A stretch of DNA of 64,000 nucleotides from Isoperla grammatica (taxonomy: Eukaryota > Arthropoda > Insecta > Plecoptera > Perlodidae). This document shows, one piece after another, positions 36,601 to 46,572 of the stretch. The position numbers were made by a program, and so were the translations under genes. The DNA is taken from positions 40,779,201 through 40,843,200 of the forward strand of contig OX246739.1 in NCBI GenBank assembly GCA_945910005.1, given 5' to 3'. Under the pieces are notes generated by a model, which was not told the DNA's origin, made no database searches, and saw only the letters and a list, made by a program, of their open reading frames with translations. How positions within the stretch are numbered: position 1 is the first letter of the stretch; each line of letters begins with the position of its first letter.

Positions 36601-39600
36601 CAACTGGGAAATAGTAACACTTCAGAGGTGGAACTGTATGGACAAGTATGCGGTTTACTTCAGAATCCGTTTTAGAAGATAGTTTACTTACTGATGCCCA
36701 TTAGTAAATGTCATTAACAGACATTTAGTATTTAAAGCCAGGGAAATTACTAATTAGTTACTAGTTGACAATGTTAGATGGTACTTTTTCCCCTAATCTT
36801 AGTTAGTGCTATCAGAACATCTTCAATGAAATGAATACATATATGCATTTTCCATTTACCATCAATACCGATTTTCTTATGTCTTAGTGATGTAGATGAA
36901 AACCATGATAATTTCTAAATGATCCACATTTGATTCAGTAGAGAAGTTGAAAATGTACATATGGGAGGTATATTCACCGACATACCTAGTACTGTACTTA
37001 AATTAAGGGTAGTAAAGACACCTTCTTTATCACTAGGAAAACGCTCTGTTTGACGCGTTGATAAGCGAGCGCGTCAATATCTACGAACTTTCTGGCGAAA
37101 AGTTTTCAATGCTAATACGAACTAGGAAAACGCTCTGTTTGACGCGTTGATAAGCGAGCGCGTCAATATCTACGAACTTTCTGGCGAAAAGATTTCAATG
37201 CTAATACAAACAACAATTCAAGAATGCGCATTGCAACAATTTTTCTAATTTCCATAGCTATTATACTTCCCGACATTGTTGGATGCAGTGCAATGTGCGT
37301 TGCTAAGAATTTTCGCTGTCATGTTTTCGCCGCGGTCCGCCACCGTTACTAACACTTATTGACAGCAATAGAAATGTAATTTCTGCCTCTAATATGTATC
37401 AGATCGCGTTTACATTAGTATATTCGTGACCAGACAAAAATTTACTATAAGATAGCCACCTCAAATTTTGCTGTAACTGCGTTTTAGAAAAATATTTTCG
37501 AGTAACTTTCGTGTAACTTTGCCAATACTTATCAGATCGCCATTACATTAACATATTCGTGACCGGAAAAATCTGTAGAAAAATCTGGCTATCTCACATT
37601 TTGCCGCCATTTTGTTTCAGAAAAATATTTTGCAGTAACTATGGTGTAACTTTGTAACTTTTCGAACGATTTTGCCTCAAAACTATACACCTTCAATCCA
37701 CATCGAGGCTTGTGGATGGTCCAAATTTCAAGTTGATCGGACTTTCCGTTCGACCGCTATCGACAGACATAAAAACAAAAAAAAAAAAAAACAAACAAAC
37801 AAAAAAAAAAACAGAACGAAGTGCCATAAGAGTCTCGTGGAAACGCTCGCTTCGCTCGCTTAACAACTCTTTGGATTAGATCATAAGTTCCTGTTGGTAA
37901 TTGGGGTTTGAAAATAGTTTTGCTTTTCCAGATTTCGCTTAATGATTATACAATAATTTCGATGTACAGTATTAATTTTCATTCATTTGGATGTATTCAC
38001 TAGTAGTATTCATTTTTGCACTAGCTCGGTCTATAGTAGTTCGTCTCAAGTTGATCCCGTGCACTAATTTATTGGCATGTTGTGGTAAAGCTACGGCCCT
38101 GACGGACACACACTGGGCACCCCTGAGCTAACCCCACCTGTTCCGGTTCGTCTTCAATGGGAACTCACAAAGCCATGCCTTGCGGTCATCGAGAACTCGT
38201 ACAAGGTAAGAAATTTAGTATGTAGTAGGCCTACTTTTAGACTCCCCTTACTCAATGTATTTGCGTATTCTTCTATGCTTCTTACAACATTTTATACAGT
38301 AGTTTACATTGAATAGAATCGATGATCCACTTTTTAAATATTACATACTTTTCCTCCGTAGTGATGCTCATCGACCTTGTAGTTAGATTATTCTTCTCTT
38401 AAACATTTAGGCATCTTAAGTCCGTATTGCTACCTAGTACTATGTAGCCTACTATAAAAGTAAGGAAGAGTATATGGATAGTTTTATCCCTAGAATTATG
38501 TCCTAGACTAGTTTCTTGGCTCCGAATGTATTAATTTAAGTTAAAGGTGTGTCCAACTAGCTAATTACGTAGTATTATTTATTATAGTTTCTCAATATTC
38601 AATACAATTGAAATCATACATGTTTGAAATGTTTAAAAGTCACAATACAGTAGGCCTAGTCCTAACCTAAAATTGTCAATCATACCACAACCAAAACAGC
38701 CTTATTTGTTGGTCAGTATTACTTCTTTTACTTACATTTGCATTGCATTTTTGCACTAAATATTATGTTCTCTTTTACAGACTGCTCTATCACTTCTAAA
38801 TGATGTGCAACTGCGGATTTTCTTGCACAATGCATATGGAAAGGGCTTCATGAAACAGTGCCGGATTAGTCCTGATGCTTACATCCAGATGGCTTTGCAG
38901 CTAGCTTACTTCAGGGTAAGAAATATTCATTATATGGTAGTTTACATTTTATTTTAGGCCCCAGCAATTGATGAATGTACTTTCGTCTTGTTATCATGGG
39001 TCTTTGATCTTTCATAATGAAGTAATGACTAATGAGTAAAGTAACTTACCCAAGACTGGTATTGTTTCTTAGGCGACAATTTCGTATAGTGTATATGGTA
39101 TAATATTCAAATATGTATTATATTGACTAGCAGTAAACACAAAACACTAAGTTACGTTGCATGCGTTTTCCAGGATGCGGGGAGGTTTAGTTTGACATAC
39201 GAGGCGTCCATGACACGGCTGTTCCGAGAGGGTCGGACAGAGACTGTTCGTCCTTGCACGATCGAATCCTGTGCATGGGTCAAGTCCATGGCAGATCCAA
39301 CCACCACGGTAATAATGACTTACAAATTATGTATTTAGCATTTCATATATACATTCGTGTGGTAGCCGATAAGGTTACCGAATATCGAAAAATTTGTCAA
39401 GTAATTAAACCTTAGGTAAAGTGCATTTACCTAGTATGGATTGGAGTCTGCATTACTTCGGTGAGTTCATTGGTGTCGTAATAGGCTTTGCTGAGGAGGT
39501 ATTCATGCAGTTTCCACTTGAGAATCTCTTGGGGCGGAGCCTGTGAGATCTCGCGCGGAAGACTGTTGGGCACCCTCACTCCCAGGTGGTGTGGGGTCTT

Positions 39601-42600
39601 GTTGGGTTTCTTCAGCCTGTGATGTTCGACGAAGATTTTGTCCGCAGATTTTGTGTTGTGGTTGTGAACTATTATACTACAACATACGGTACCTGCCTTT
39701 TAGTTTCATTCAAATGTGCTTGGTCAAAACTCCCCTCCCCGTTAAGTTCTATACTCGTGGGCTAGCTACAATTACAAATATCTATGTAGTGGCATGCTGT
39801 AGGACAACAGAATGGGGATCACAGATATTAAAATAGTACTACATAGAGTATTTATTAGGGATGTCAACGATTACGATTAAATCGATTCGATTAATCGATT
39901 ATTAAAAAAAAAACGATTTTAAATTTTCGCGCTTTTTTAAATTTAGTTCTCAAGATCCGCCGCCTATTCGAGCGCTAGCGCTAGCATCGCTATTGCGCTA
40001 AGAAGAAGAAGAAGAAGACCCATCATTCCTGACAGCACAGCTGCAGCATTAACGTACATTTTAATTGCGCTGCACATGAAAGTAATATTGCGACGCATAT
40101 TCAGCATACTTAATTACTTATTGGTACAAGAAAAACGGAAAGTAAATAACTAAAGCCCTTCAGGCTTTACTAGGACAGAAATAATCGTCATTATCGTCGA
40201 AATCTTGGACAGAACAAAACAAAAAACTCCGTGGCGTAAAAATATATCGATAGTCGAAAATAAGTCGAATGAGTATTTCAACCCACATTCCGTAGTCTGC
40301 CATACACTCCGTGCAAACTCGTGGCTTGCGCGGGCGATTCAAACTAACCGAAACCAGACCGAAGTTTGAAAGAAACTTGCTACTATACCGACATTTTACA
40401 AAACGTTTAAAATCGATTAATAATCGATTATGGAGGTGAAAGTGAATTCGATTATCGATTATAATAATTTAATCCTTTGACATCCCTAGTATTTATAGTA
40501 GGGAGGTGACCCATGAATGACTAGAGATCCTTGTATTTCGCAATGCGCGATAGCGCGAAATCACTTGAAACGTGCAGCAATTGAAATATGTTGGCATGAC
40601 AGTCTGTTGTGAGTCCAAAAATAGTCTTTTTGAATCCTGAAATAAAACGAAATCCCGTGTATACGCAAAATAGCATAAGTTTACTGTTATAAAAACGAAA
40701 AAGACTGAAGCTGTTGAATTGACGCGAAATCGCCGAATTTCTGTCAAAACGTAATTTTCAACATTTTCTGCAGTGACTGCAGTGACCCTTCCACCCCTGC
40801 CAAACCGGCTCGCAACAGTTTTTCTCATAGCCTGTGCGTCGACTGCATTCCGCATTCCTAGTGACAGCTTTCTTTTTTCTTCTTCTTTTCTTTCGCGACA
40901 ATGTAGGCATGCCACATACGTTAGAATACTAGATACAAATTAGATTTGGTAAATTAAAATTGAAACACCACCAAAAAGCTGAAATTACTGCTCAACAGCG
41001 AAATTTGGATTTAATAAAACGAAATATGCTAAAAAATTAAACCATTTACAAGGATCTCTACCCATGACCCATTGGCACTGCTATCTCGATTGCAAATTGA
41101 AGTGGGCCATTAATATGGCATTATATTGCTTGAGTTGCATAAGATTGCTTTGATAGGGAACCAACAGCTTACCTGGGCCCAGATTCACAATTAAAGGTGC
41201 CTAAGTGCTAAGACGTCCTAGTTTAGGCAAATCTTAGTGATATAAATCACCAATATGTCGTTCTGCAATGTTATAAAGATAAAATATAGTAAAATATGAA
41301 CAATTTAACTAATAATATTTGATTTGTGAATGTGTATTAATACCTAGACATGATTTATCATGATTTATCTTGTTAGGATTTGCCTAACTTAGGACAACTT
41401 AGAGTTACGCATCTTTGTGAATCCAGGCCCTGAAGTTTAAGCTCGATATAGCAGTAGATTACAGGTAAGCTGTTGGGTCCCTCTCTACCCAATCCTATAT
41501 GCAACTAAAGTAGCCGTTATGCATTTCCCACGCCTACGAATTACATTGCTTGAATAAATTTGTAAATGTAATTTGTGATGTAAATAATTGAAACTGACTG
41601 TTAAACAAAAAAGGTGTCATTAAATTGATGTTGTTGGTTACGTTTACGTGTATTTGGTTTGTTTGAGACTCTGCCCGCCGAGAACTCCTGAAAACTTCCA
41701 AAATTTTGGTGAGAACTTTGTGAGAGACTACAATCTTTCATAATCAGTTCCCATTGAAGTGCTCCCATTTCTAATGTAATGGCAGTCATAGTAACTACAG
41801 TACATAATTTTGAAAGCAATGCAGGAACCGGTTGGCAACACAACAGTTCAAGGGGTTAATCTTTTTTATAGCAGAGTATTTCCTTACATATTCACTTGTT
41901 GTATCCAGTAACTAGTAACCACAATCAGCAGCCATATTGGATGATAAAATATGAGCAGAAGAGTTGCTAGTCAAGAATGTTTTCATCAAAGCTCAAAATT
42001 AACACTCGCCAACTCGCCATTGGTGAGTTAAAATAAATGAATGGTGATCTTTTACGCAAAAAATAATATATTTTTTCAAAATTTAAAATTGTTTGTACAT
42101 GTCATATACACATACCACAGATAAGGGATTGCACATACAGTACACTTAATGGCGAACCAAATGTTTCTAAAAAGATTTTTTTATGCTCAAAGTGCATAAA
42201 TTCTTTTGGATATGACTGGCATTCATAAAAAAAAGCCAGGGGTAAGCCCTCCGAACTCCCCATCATCTCTATGGTGAGTTGGTTTTTTAATTGGCTAGTG
42301 ACTCTTACACTGAAATTTTAAGCCCTGGTTTTCTTCATACTCTTGTTTTACTGTTGCTTACATGTATATGTCCATATGTTTCAGGTAGAGGAACGTATCA
42401 AACTACTCCATGCAGCTGCCAGTAAACATCAACTAGGCTACCAAGATGCTATGTGTGGCAAAGGTATCGACCGCCACCTGTTCTGTCTATACGTTGTCTC
42501 GAAATACTTGGAGTTGGATTCCGAGTTCTTGAAAGAAGTGTTAAGTGAACCATGGCGTCTCTCTACCTCTCAGACCCCACATGGTCAAACATCACTAATG

Positions 42601-43051
42601 GATCTAAAAAAATATCCCAAATGCATCTCGGCAGGCGGGGGATTTGGTCCGGTCGCAGACGACGGCTATGGTGTGTCCTACATCATAGCAGGAGAAGATA
42701 TGATTTTCTTTCACATTACTTGTAAGAGCAGCTCACTACAAACGGTAAGTAATACTAAATTCAACTAGATTAATATGTTTTGCTCAAATAATATTTAAAT
42801 AGCAATGTTTTTAGGTATATAGGAGGATCTCCTTTTCTTCATTGGTTCTTAAAGACATTGTACATTGTGTGTGCATTTACTTTTCTGTAGGCCTTTTACA
42901 AAATTAAAAATTTGAAAATGACCCAAACTTAGTTTATAAAACTTTTACTTAACAGGATTCAAGACGGTTCGCTCATCGAATCGAAGAGGCGCTTGACGAT
43001 ATCAAGAAGCTGTTCATCGAGTGGAAACGCTCACAGCCAAAGAAAACTTAA
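25631..43051 (+). CDS. CPT1: Carnitine O-palmitoyltransferase 1, mitochondrial outer membrane (complete)
   Basis: Transfers long-chain acyl groups from acyl-CoA to carnitine at the outer mitochondrial membrane, the malonyl-CoA-controlled step of fatty-acid import. Coding exons: 25631-25771, 28071-28207, 29797-30073, 30693-31216, 32780-33092, 33759-33784, then 34254-34319 or 34512-34577, 38091-38205, 38781-38915, 39174-39308, 42385-42744 and 42956-43051 (TAA). Phases join cleanly to 774 residues, matching the family's usual length. The protein opens [12 protein letters not shown], as CPT1 proteins do. Hydrophobic segments at about 57-77 and 100-122 are the two membrane spans; the catalytic His is 471 in NAEHSW; the CPT1 signatures [19 protein letters not shown] and STSQ (683-686) are present. 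An acceptor at 25611-25612 just before the ATG implies an upstream non-coding exon. Intact, with no stops. Candidate poly(A) signal AATAAA at 44832. Confidence 0.95.
26206..26500. repeat. Cluster of tRNA-derived SINE copies in both orientations
   Basis: A minus-strand copy (about 26206-26302) carries the B-box-like GGTTCGGTTCC on the complement of 26257-26267. Plus-strand copies follow at about 26318-26390 and 26436-26500, the last with GGTTCGATTCCCAGTCGGGG. Each head runs into a T-rich stretch, then TTTCTGGTTTTC or TTTTCAGTTTTC. Cloverleaf features outside the A/B-box region are missing, so these are SINEs and not tRNA genes. Confidence 0.65.
27271..27979. mobile_element. 709-bp foldback element, almost entirely palindromic
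   Basis: The two arms, each over 300 bp, are inverted copies. The left begins GGGGGCATGAACCTGTTTC; the right ends GAAACAGGTTCACGCCCATG. Matching inner landmarks include ACATTTCTGGACCAAGGTAC against GTACCTTGGTCCAGAAATGT. Only about 100-150 bp in the centre is unpaired. TAA flanks both ends (27268-27270 and 27980-27982), which with a G-rich terminus fits a PIF/Harbinger-type target. No ORF of note. Confidence 0.75.
28208..30692 (+). other. CPT1 introns 2 and 3
   Basis: These flank exon 3 (29797-30073). AT-rich, with several TAGGCCTA motifs; no element with clear ends was recognised. Confidence 0.55.
31217..32779 (+). other. CPT1 intron 4
   Basis: Donor GTGAGT, acceptor GTGCCCAG. Over half of it is the hAT element at 31362-32176; the remainder shows nothing clear. 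Confidence 0.65.
31362..32176. mobile_element. hAT-type MITE with 8-bp duplication CCTATTTT
   Basis: Termini TAGGGATGTTCAACGATA and, reversed, TAGGGATGTGCAACGATA. The flanks carry CCTATTTT at 31354-31361 and 32177-32184. Both subterminal zones consist of repeated CGATATCG palindromes. The interior contains several direct and inverted copies of a GCAGTAYG.GTTGCTGCA motif. 815 bp, no transposase. Confidence 0.9.
33759..33784 (+). CDS. CPT1: CPT1 26-nt microexon carrying the catalytic histidine
   Basis: Acceptor TTTCCAG ends at 33758 and the donor GTAAGT begins at 33785. The exon encodes VGFNAEHS plus two bases of the next Trp codon. In CPT1 and other carnitine acyltransferases the His of this motif is the general base, so the active-site residue sits on one of the smallest exons of the gene. 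Phase 0 in, phase 2 out; skipping it would shift the frame and remove the active site. Confidence 0.88.
34254..34319 (+). CDS. CPT1: CPT1 alternative exon 7A (one of a mutually exclusive pair)
   Basis: 66 nt, acceptor GATTTTCAG and donor GTAAAA, entering and leaving in phase 2. It encodes [22 protein letters not shown] directly after the catalytic EHSW. It is homologous to the exon 192 nt downstream (12 of 22 residues identical), with the same length and phase, so including both would duplicate the segment. Confidence 0.85.
34512..34577 (+). CDS. CPT1: CPT1 alternative exon 7B (one of a mutually exclusive pair)
   Basis: 66 nt, acceptor GGTTAAAG (weak pyrimidine tract) and donor GTAAAA. It encodes [22 protein letters not shown]. 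It keeps the ADAP residues usual in CPT1, where exon 7A has ADAA. The next exon acceptor (TGGTAAAG at 38090) is of the same weak type. Confidence 0.85.
34831..35315. mobile_element. hAT-type MITE with 8-bp duplication ATGTAAGC
   Basis: Termini CAGGGTTGCCAC and, reversed, CAGAGTTGCCAC. Exact ATGTAAGC flanks lie at 34823-34830 and 35316-35323. 485 bp, with repeated ATCCTTGARA motifs near both ends. CAGRGTTGCC ends with 8-bp duplications fit hAT, but this is a different family from the TAGGGATGT elements. Confidence 0.88.
36173..36310. mobile_element. Short palindromic MITE
   Basis: Arms of about 50 nt: TGCATAGT...CTCAACTCAGCCTC at the left pairs with GAGGCTGATGAGGAG...CTATGCA at the right. Similar in layout and partly in sequence to 58413-58550. 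Confidence 0.6.
37032..37870. repeat. CG-rich repetitive element with 89-bp tandem duplication
   Basis: Units 37032-37120 and 37121-37209 are nearly identical (starting ACTAGGAAAACGCTCTG). A looser pair, TCAGATCGC...TATTCGTGACC, recurs near 37398 and 37531. Toward the end is a sentence-like stretch common in arthropod repeats (CAAATTTCAAGTTGATCGG), an A-rich run, then CGCTCGCTTAACAAC, which is the inverted counterpart of GTTGATAAGCGAGCG near 37057. The last pair may be degenerate termini; the class is unknown. Confidence 0.5.
39856..40488. mobile_element. hAT-type MITE with 8-bp duplication GTATTTAT
   Basis: Termini TAGGGATGTCAACGATT and, reversed, TAGGGATGTCAAAGGATT. Exact GTATTTAT flanks lie at 39848-39855 and 40489-40496. 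Both subterminal zones are rich in TCGATTAATCGATT palindromes. 633 bp with a short GAA run inside and no transposase. Confidence 0.9.
40522..41060. mobile_element. Inverted-repeat element with TAGAGATCCTTGTA termini
   Basis: A perfect 14-bp inverted repeat bounds 539 bp. An antisense open frame of 140 codons (40915-40493) covers most of the interior but overruns the left terminus and shows no recognisable domain. CCCATGA occurs on both flanks, but not exactly abutting the termini, so the target duplication is uncertain. Confidence 0.6.
41156..41481. mobile_element. MITE nested inside another MITE
   Basis: Outer inverted repeats GGGAACCAACAGCTTACCTG (41156-41175) and CAGGTAAGCTGTTGGGTCCC (41462-41481). 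Inside them a second pair, GGGCCCAGATTCACAA (41175 on) and TTGTGAATCCAGGCCC (ending 41430), bounds an inner element. A related outer end, GAACCAACAGCTTACCTTG, recurs at about 52780. Confidence 0.6.
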
Positions 43052-44132
43052 CAAGAGTGGTACATAGTCAAAACATTTAGTTACAAGGAGTTGAATTTGG
43101 TATACCTGTTATCCCTTTTTTATTACATTATTTTATCATATGATAATGATAAATGATAATGGCATTAACAGTGTAATGTTTTGCCATTTACAGCAGTATG
43201 GCATTTGTTATCCACTAGTAGTATAACACAACACCTTCCTTCAGAGTTATTTTGCCTTGTCTATTATAGCACTGCACAGTTGCCTTAGTTAATTCTTGGT
43301 GTACAGACCCAATAGACGTGTATTGCTTACTTTTCTATCCTGTTTTTACTAACAATTGTGGCATCTTCATGTGTTATATGTTACTCAATGCAATGTGATG
43401 GAAAATCCCATTTGTTTTTAAATTACCGTTACCCCCAACTTTGGCAGTTGCTAGCTACTTTAGTCAGTTATGGGCATGTGTGCTCCGTAGTGTTACTCAA
43501 ATTGGTGGGTAGGCATGTGCAATGGCATGGTATTGTATTTTTATTTTATTTTTATTAGCCTCTTCTTTATTGTTCATTTAATCTTCCAAACTAATGGATA
43601 CTTATTGTGGAAACTCCATAGCTGCAATGTAATCAGGTCTTGACAGCACAACAAACAGAGACGCATAACCAGGCACAGATTGGATATGTTGGTTTCTTTT
43701 GTATTCGTCAAAGAATCAAGGACCTAGTTGTTATTTTTGTTATACTACAGCCGGAAAGTACAATCCTGGGCCGTTATAACAAGGACTGAGTACTATTATT
43801 GAAATTTCCTACCTGTAATTAAAATGAAATTTCAATGTGCACTATCAATGCAAATCTACAAACTTACTGTTAGTGTTTTTAAATGTTAAAATTTAGTACA
43901 TAGATAATATATTATAGAATGAAGGTAATGGGTGGTTACTGGTTTTCATTTTAAACATTATTTCTACATAAGTTAACCATATGTATTAACCTAAGTACAT
44001 TTCCACAGAGTGTAGCTAAATGTAGGCCACCTTGTTCAGTGGGTAAACAGATGGGAAGCGCTCTGGGGCAGCCTCGTTCGCATTTATAACATGCCACCTT
44101 GCAGTCCGCTGGAGCTACAACCATCAGTCCCA

Positions 44133-44200
44133 GGGAGCCCAATTGGCAAGAGCACTGGTATGCAGAGTTGGAAGTCCTGTCTTTGAGTCCCACTGAGGCA
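44133..44200 (+). repeat. tRNA-derived SINE head
   Basis: Contains an A-box-like stretch (TTGGCAAGAGCACTGG) and a B-box-like stretch (CTTTGAGTCCC) about 40 nt apart, but no matching acceptor stem, so a SINE rather than a functional tRNA. It may lie in the CPT1 3' UTR. Confidence 0.5.
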
Positions 44201-44889
44201 AACAAAATTCTTGAAAACCTGTCTACAAGAGAAAAACTAAGTACTTGTTATTTTCAACTCTAGTTTAGAACACAGTTGTGAACTGTGACAATATACTTAG
44301 TTTTTGTCTTGATTGTCTCTCCCCAACAAGATGTCCTATATTTAGGGGCTCATTTTATGTATACACCTCACACTTTTCGTGTTGTATCATTCCAAATGTG
44401 CCGTCCCCATTCACTTTCGAATGCCAGCTATTGGTTGTGTGCTCAAGACCACGGGATCAAATCGAAAGACTAATGATGCTACCATTTACTTTGGGACACC
44501 AACTTCTTCGATACACACTTCAGTTTTATACTCTGATCAGACCAGTGAATAGGCCTTACTGCCATCAAATTAGGTGATACCAGCTACTAGACCTAACATA
44601 GATTACATTACTATTGAAGGTTATTAATGTTTTGATATTGATAATATTAGGTGTAGGCCTAACATGTGATTGCTGGTACTACTATACAGAGTACTGTAAA
44701 TGTTAGCCTAAGTACGGCTTAATGTGTTTTGAAATGCTAACCTTTTTCATGTTATTGTTGTAACAATAATAATTACTTTCTACCAATGATGAGAAAATGA
44801 AAATACTGTCTAGGCTATATTTACTTATTTCAATAAATGACAATTTTACTGTTTTTCTTTGATTTATTATGTTACCTTTGTCAAGTTAA

Positions 44890-45050
44890 GGGGGTATCTC
44901 AATGCTCTATTTTGACGCTAGTGGACTAGCCTAGTGGACTATTGTAACAATTAGTGACAATTAATTACTACAACAATTTTGGCAATTGATTGTTGTATTT
45001 GTGCACTAGGCTAGTCGACTAGCGTCAAAATAGAGCATTGAGATATGCCC
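44890..45050. mobile_element. Palindromic MITE with TAA duplication
   Basis: Arms of about 46 nt: GGGGGTATCTCAATG at the left, and GGGCATATCTCAATG when the right arm is reversed, continuing through CTCTATTTTGACGCTAGT. TAA flanks at 44887-44889 and 45051-45053. 161 bp; the TAA target with G-rich ends suggests PIF/Harbinger. Confidence 0.7.
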
Positions 45051-45051
45051 T

Positions 45052-45329
45052 AAGTACAGGATTTGTTGCTATGGGATTGTTTTATTACATGCTATTTTCG
45101 ATAAGAACAAACTCCATAGCAACCATAAACAAACCACATACTTAACTCGATTTTGCAATGCACAGTCAAGTCGAGTTAAGTATGCGATTACTGATTGACA
45201 GTGTGGATTGACTTATGTGATTTGTTTATGGTTGCTTTGGAGATTGTTCTTATGGAAAATAGCAGTAATAAAACAATTCGATAGCAACAAATCCTGTACT
45301 TAACTTGACACTTGACTGCATATGGCCCC
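45052..45329. mobile_element. Composite palindrome of the ATGCACAGTC MITE family
   Basis: AGTACAGGATTTGTTGCTAT near the left pairs with ATAGCAACAAATCCTGTACT near the right, with further pairing through the CATAGCAACCATAAAC region. The right part (about 45158-45329) is a copy of the family seen at 50221-50359; the left part appears to be a second copy in inverse orientation. Confidence 0.6.
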
Positions 45330-45589
45330 AAGCCTTCCTTTCCTAACAAGCAGCCAAAGGGCCAGATCCAAGTTACAGCAATCCTTGCATCTATGTAGGC
45401 CCTACCTATTTGTACTAAGGTTATGCATATCGACGTTCAGTAGGAATTATTTTGCATCTGTATAAAGTGAGGATTATTTATATAAATTGTGTTGGCTACA
45501 TTCCTAAATAGTGGGAAAATTGTGAAACTTTAGATGCAATACCATATTTTAAAATTTACCTTGGGTAGACCTAGGTACCCCAAGGCTTA

Positions 45590-46049
45590 GACCTCGTTCA
45601 CATTACTGACTTATTACATGGGTAATTGAAATTACGTTTGTAATTGTTGTGTATGACTGTGAACGCAAGGAAGTTGATACGCTGGTACGAAAAATTACGC
45701 GGGTAATTTACAAGGGTTACTCGGGTAACCTTGTAAGGTTTGTCTAGTGTGAACGCACAAGTTTGGATACCCTGGTAATTTGATAGCGACATAACCTTCA
45801 ACTCGTTAACACACTCGCGTGGTTGTTGCTAGGTAGGCATAATTGAGATGACGACTTTAAGCAATGAAGAATCGCAGACATTAATACAAATCTTCGGCTT
45901 CCGAAACTTAATGTTTTGGTGGCTTAGTTACCACTGGCGGCCCTGTCGGGAACTACTTGATACGATCGTAATTCCAGTACCGTGTGAACGGTAATAGTTA
46001 CCCTGGTAATTATTACCCGCGTACCAGCCATAGTAATGTGAACGAGGTC
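45590..46049 (+). mobile_element. PIF/Harbinger-like non-autonomous element with start of a Myb/SANT-like gene
   Basis: Perfect 17-bp termini GACCTCGTTCACATTAC with TTA on both flanks (45587-45589 and 46050-46052), the 3-bp TWA duplication typical of PIF/Harbinger. GGGTAATT and GGGTTAC motifs repeat inside each end. An internal ATG at 45848 reads MTTLSNEESQTLIQIFG before degenerating; the same kind of start occurs in the element at 47096-47605. Confidence 0.8.
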
Positions 46050-46572
46050 TTATAGTTCACAGGGTTTGATATTAGGCTGTAGTCAAATGAGAAAAGGTTA
46101 CTATAGTGCAGACATCAAAATGGAGAGATAGGTATCACGGCTTGCTCATCCTGATCGGACGGCATTGTACTCTAAAGTACTGTCTCCGTAAGCACAGGTT
46201 TTTATTTTTTCCAGTCTTTTCCCTTTTTTTTCTTGATCATAAAGACTATTCCTTGAGGAAGCCCATGGTCATACTTTTCTTTTCATAACAAATGGGCGGG
46301 AAAGAAAACTATCCAAATTTGAACCGTAATAAAAATTGCACTGCATACTTATTGAAAGTATAAGAAATATATAGTTGGGAAATCCAAGATATTTCGGTCC
46401 TGTCCAACGATATTGCTGGTTCTGTCTTTCAAAGCACGCGCTATTGAGATGTCACAGCCTCCTTAATCAACTGTAAAATCTGTGGCAGTGGGCGGCAGTG
46501 GCACATCTTTGGAGTCATCTGTCAGTTTTGGGCACAGTACATTTAAATCGGAGGCATAACAAGGGTGTCACG

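Larger units (their letters stand above)
33093..38090 (+). other. CPT1 introns around the microexon and the alternative exon pair
   Basis: Non-coding apart from the microexon and exons 7A/7B. It contains a run of about 28 A (33660-33687), a hAT MITE (34831-35315), a palindromic MITE (36173-36310) and a CG-rich repeat unit with an 89-bp tandem duplication (37032-37870). The intron after exon 7B is 3.5 kb. Confidence 0.65.
39309..42384 (+). other. CPT1 intron 10
   Basis: Donor GTAATA, acceptor TGTTTCAG. Contains a hAT MITE (39856-40488), a second inverted-repeat element starting 33 bp after it (40522-41060), and a nested MITE pair (41156-41481). Confidence 0.7.
43052..46572. other. Intergenic region between CPT1 and VPS45
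   Basis: The left part is probably CPT1 3' UTR. It then contains tRNA-like SINE sequence (44133-44200), two adjoining palindromic elements (44890-45050 and 45052-45329) and a Harbinger-like element (45590-46049). The VPS45 promoter and 5' UTR must lie in the last few hundred bases; no TATA-like site stands out. Confidence 0.6.

Noticed and set aside
40493..40915. Antisense frame of 140 codons
   Set aside because: Overruns the left end of an inverted-repeat element and starts inside it; no domain recognised.
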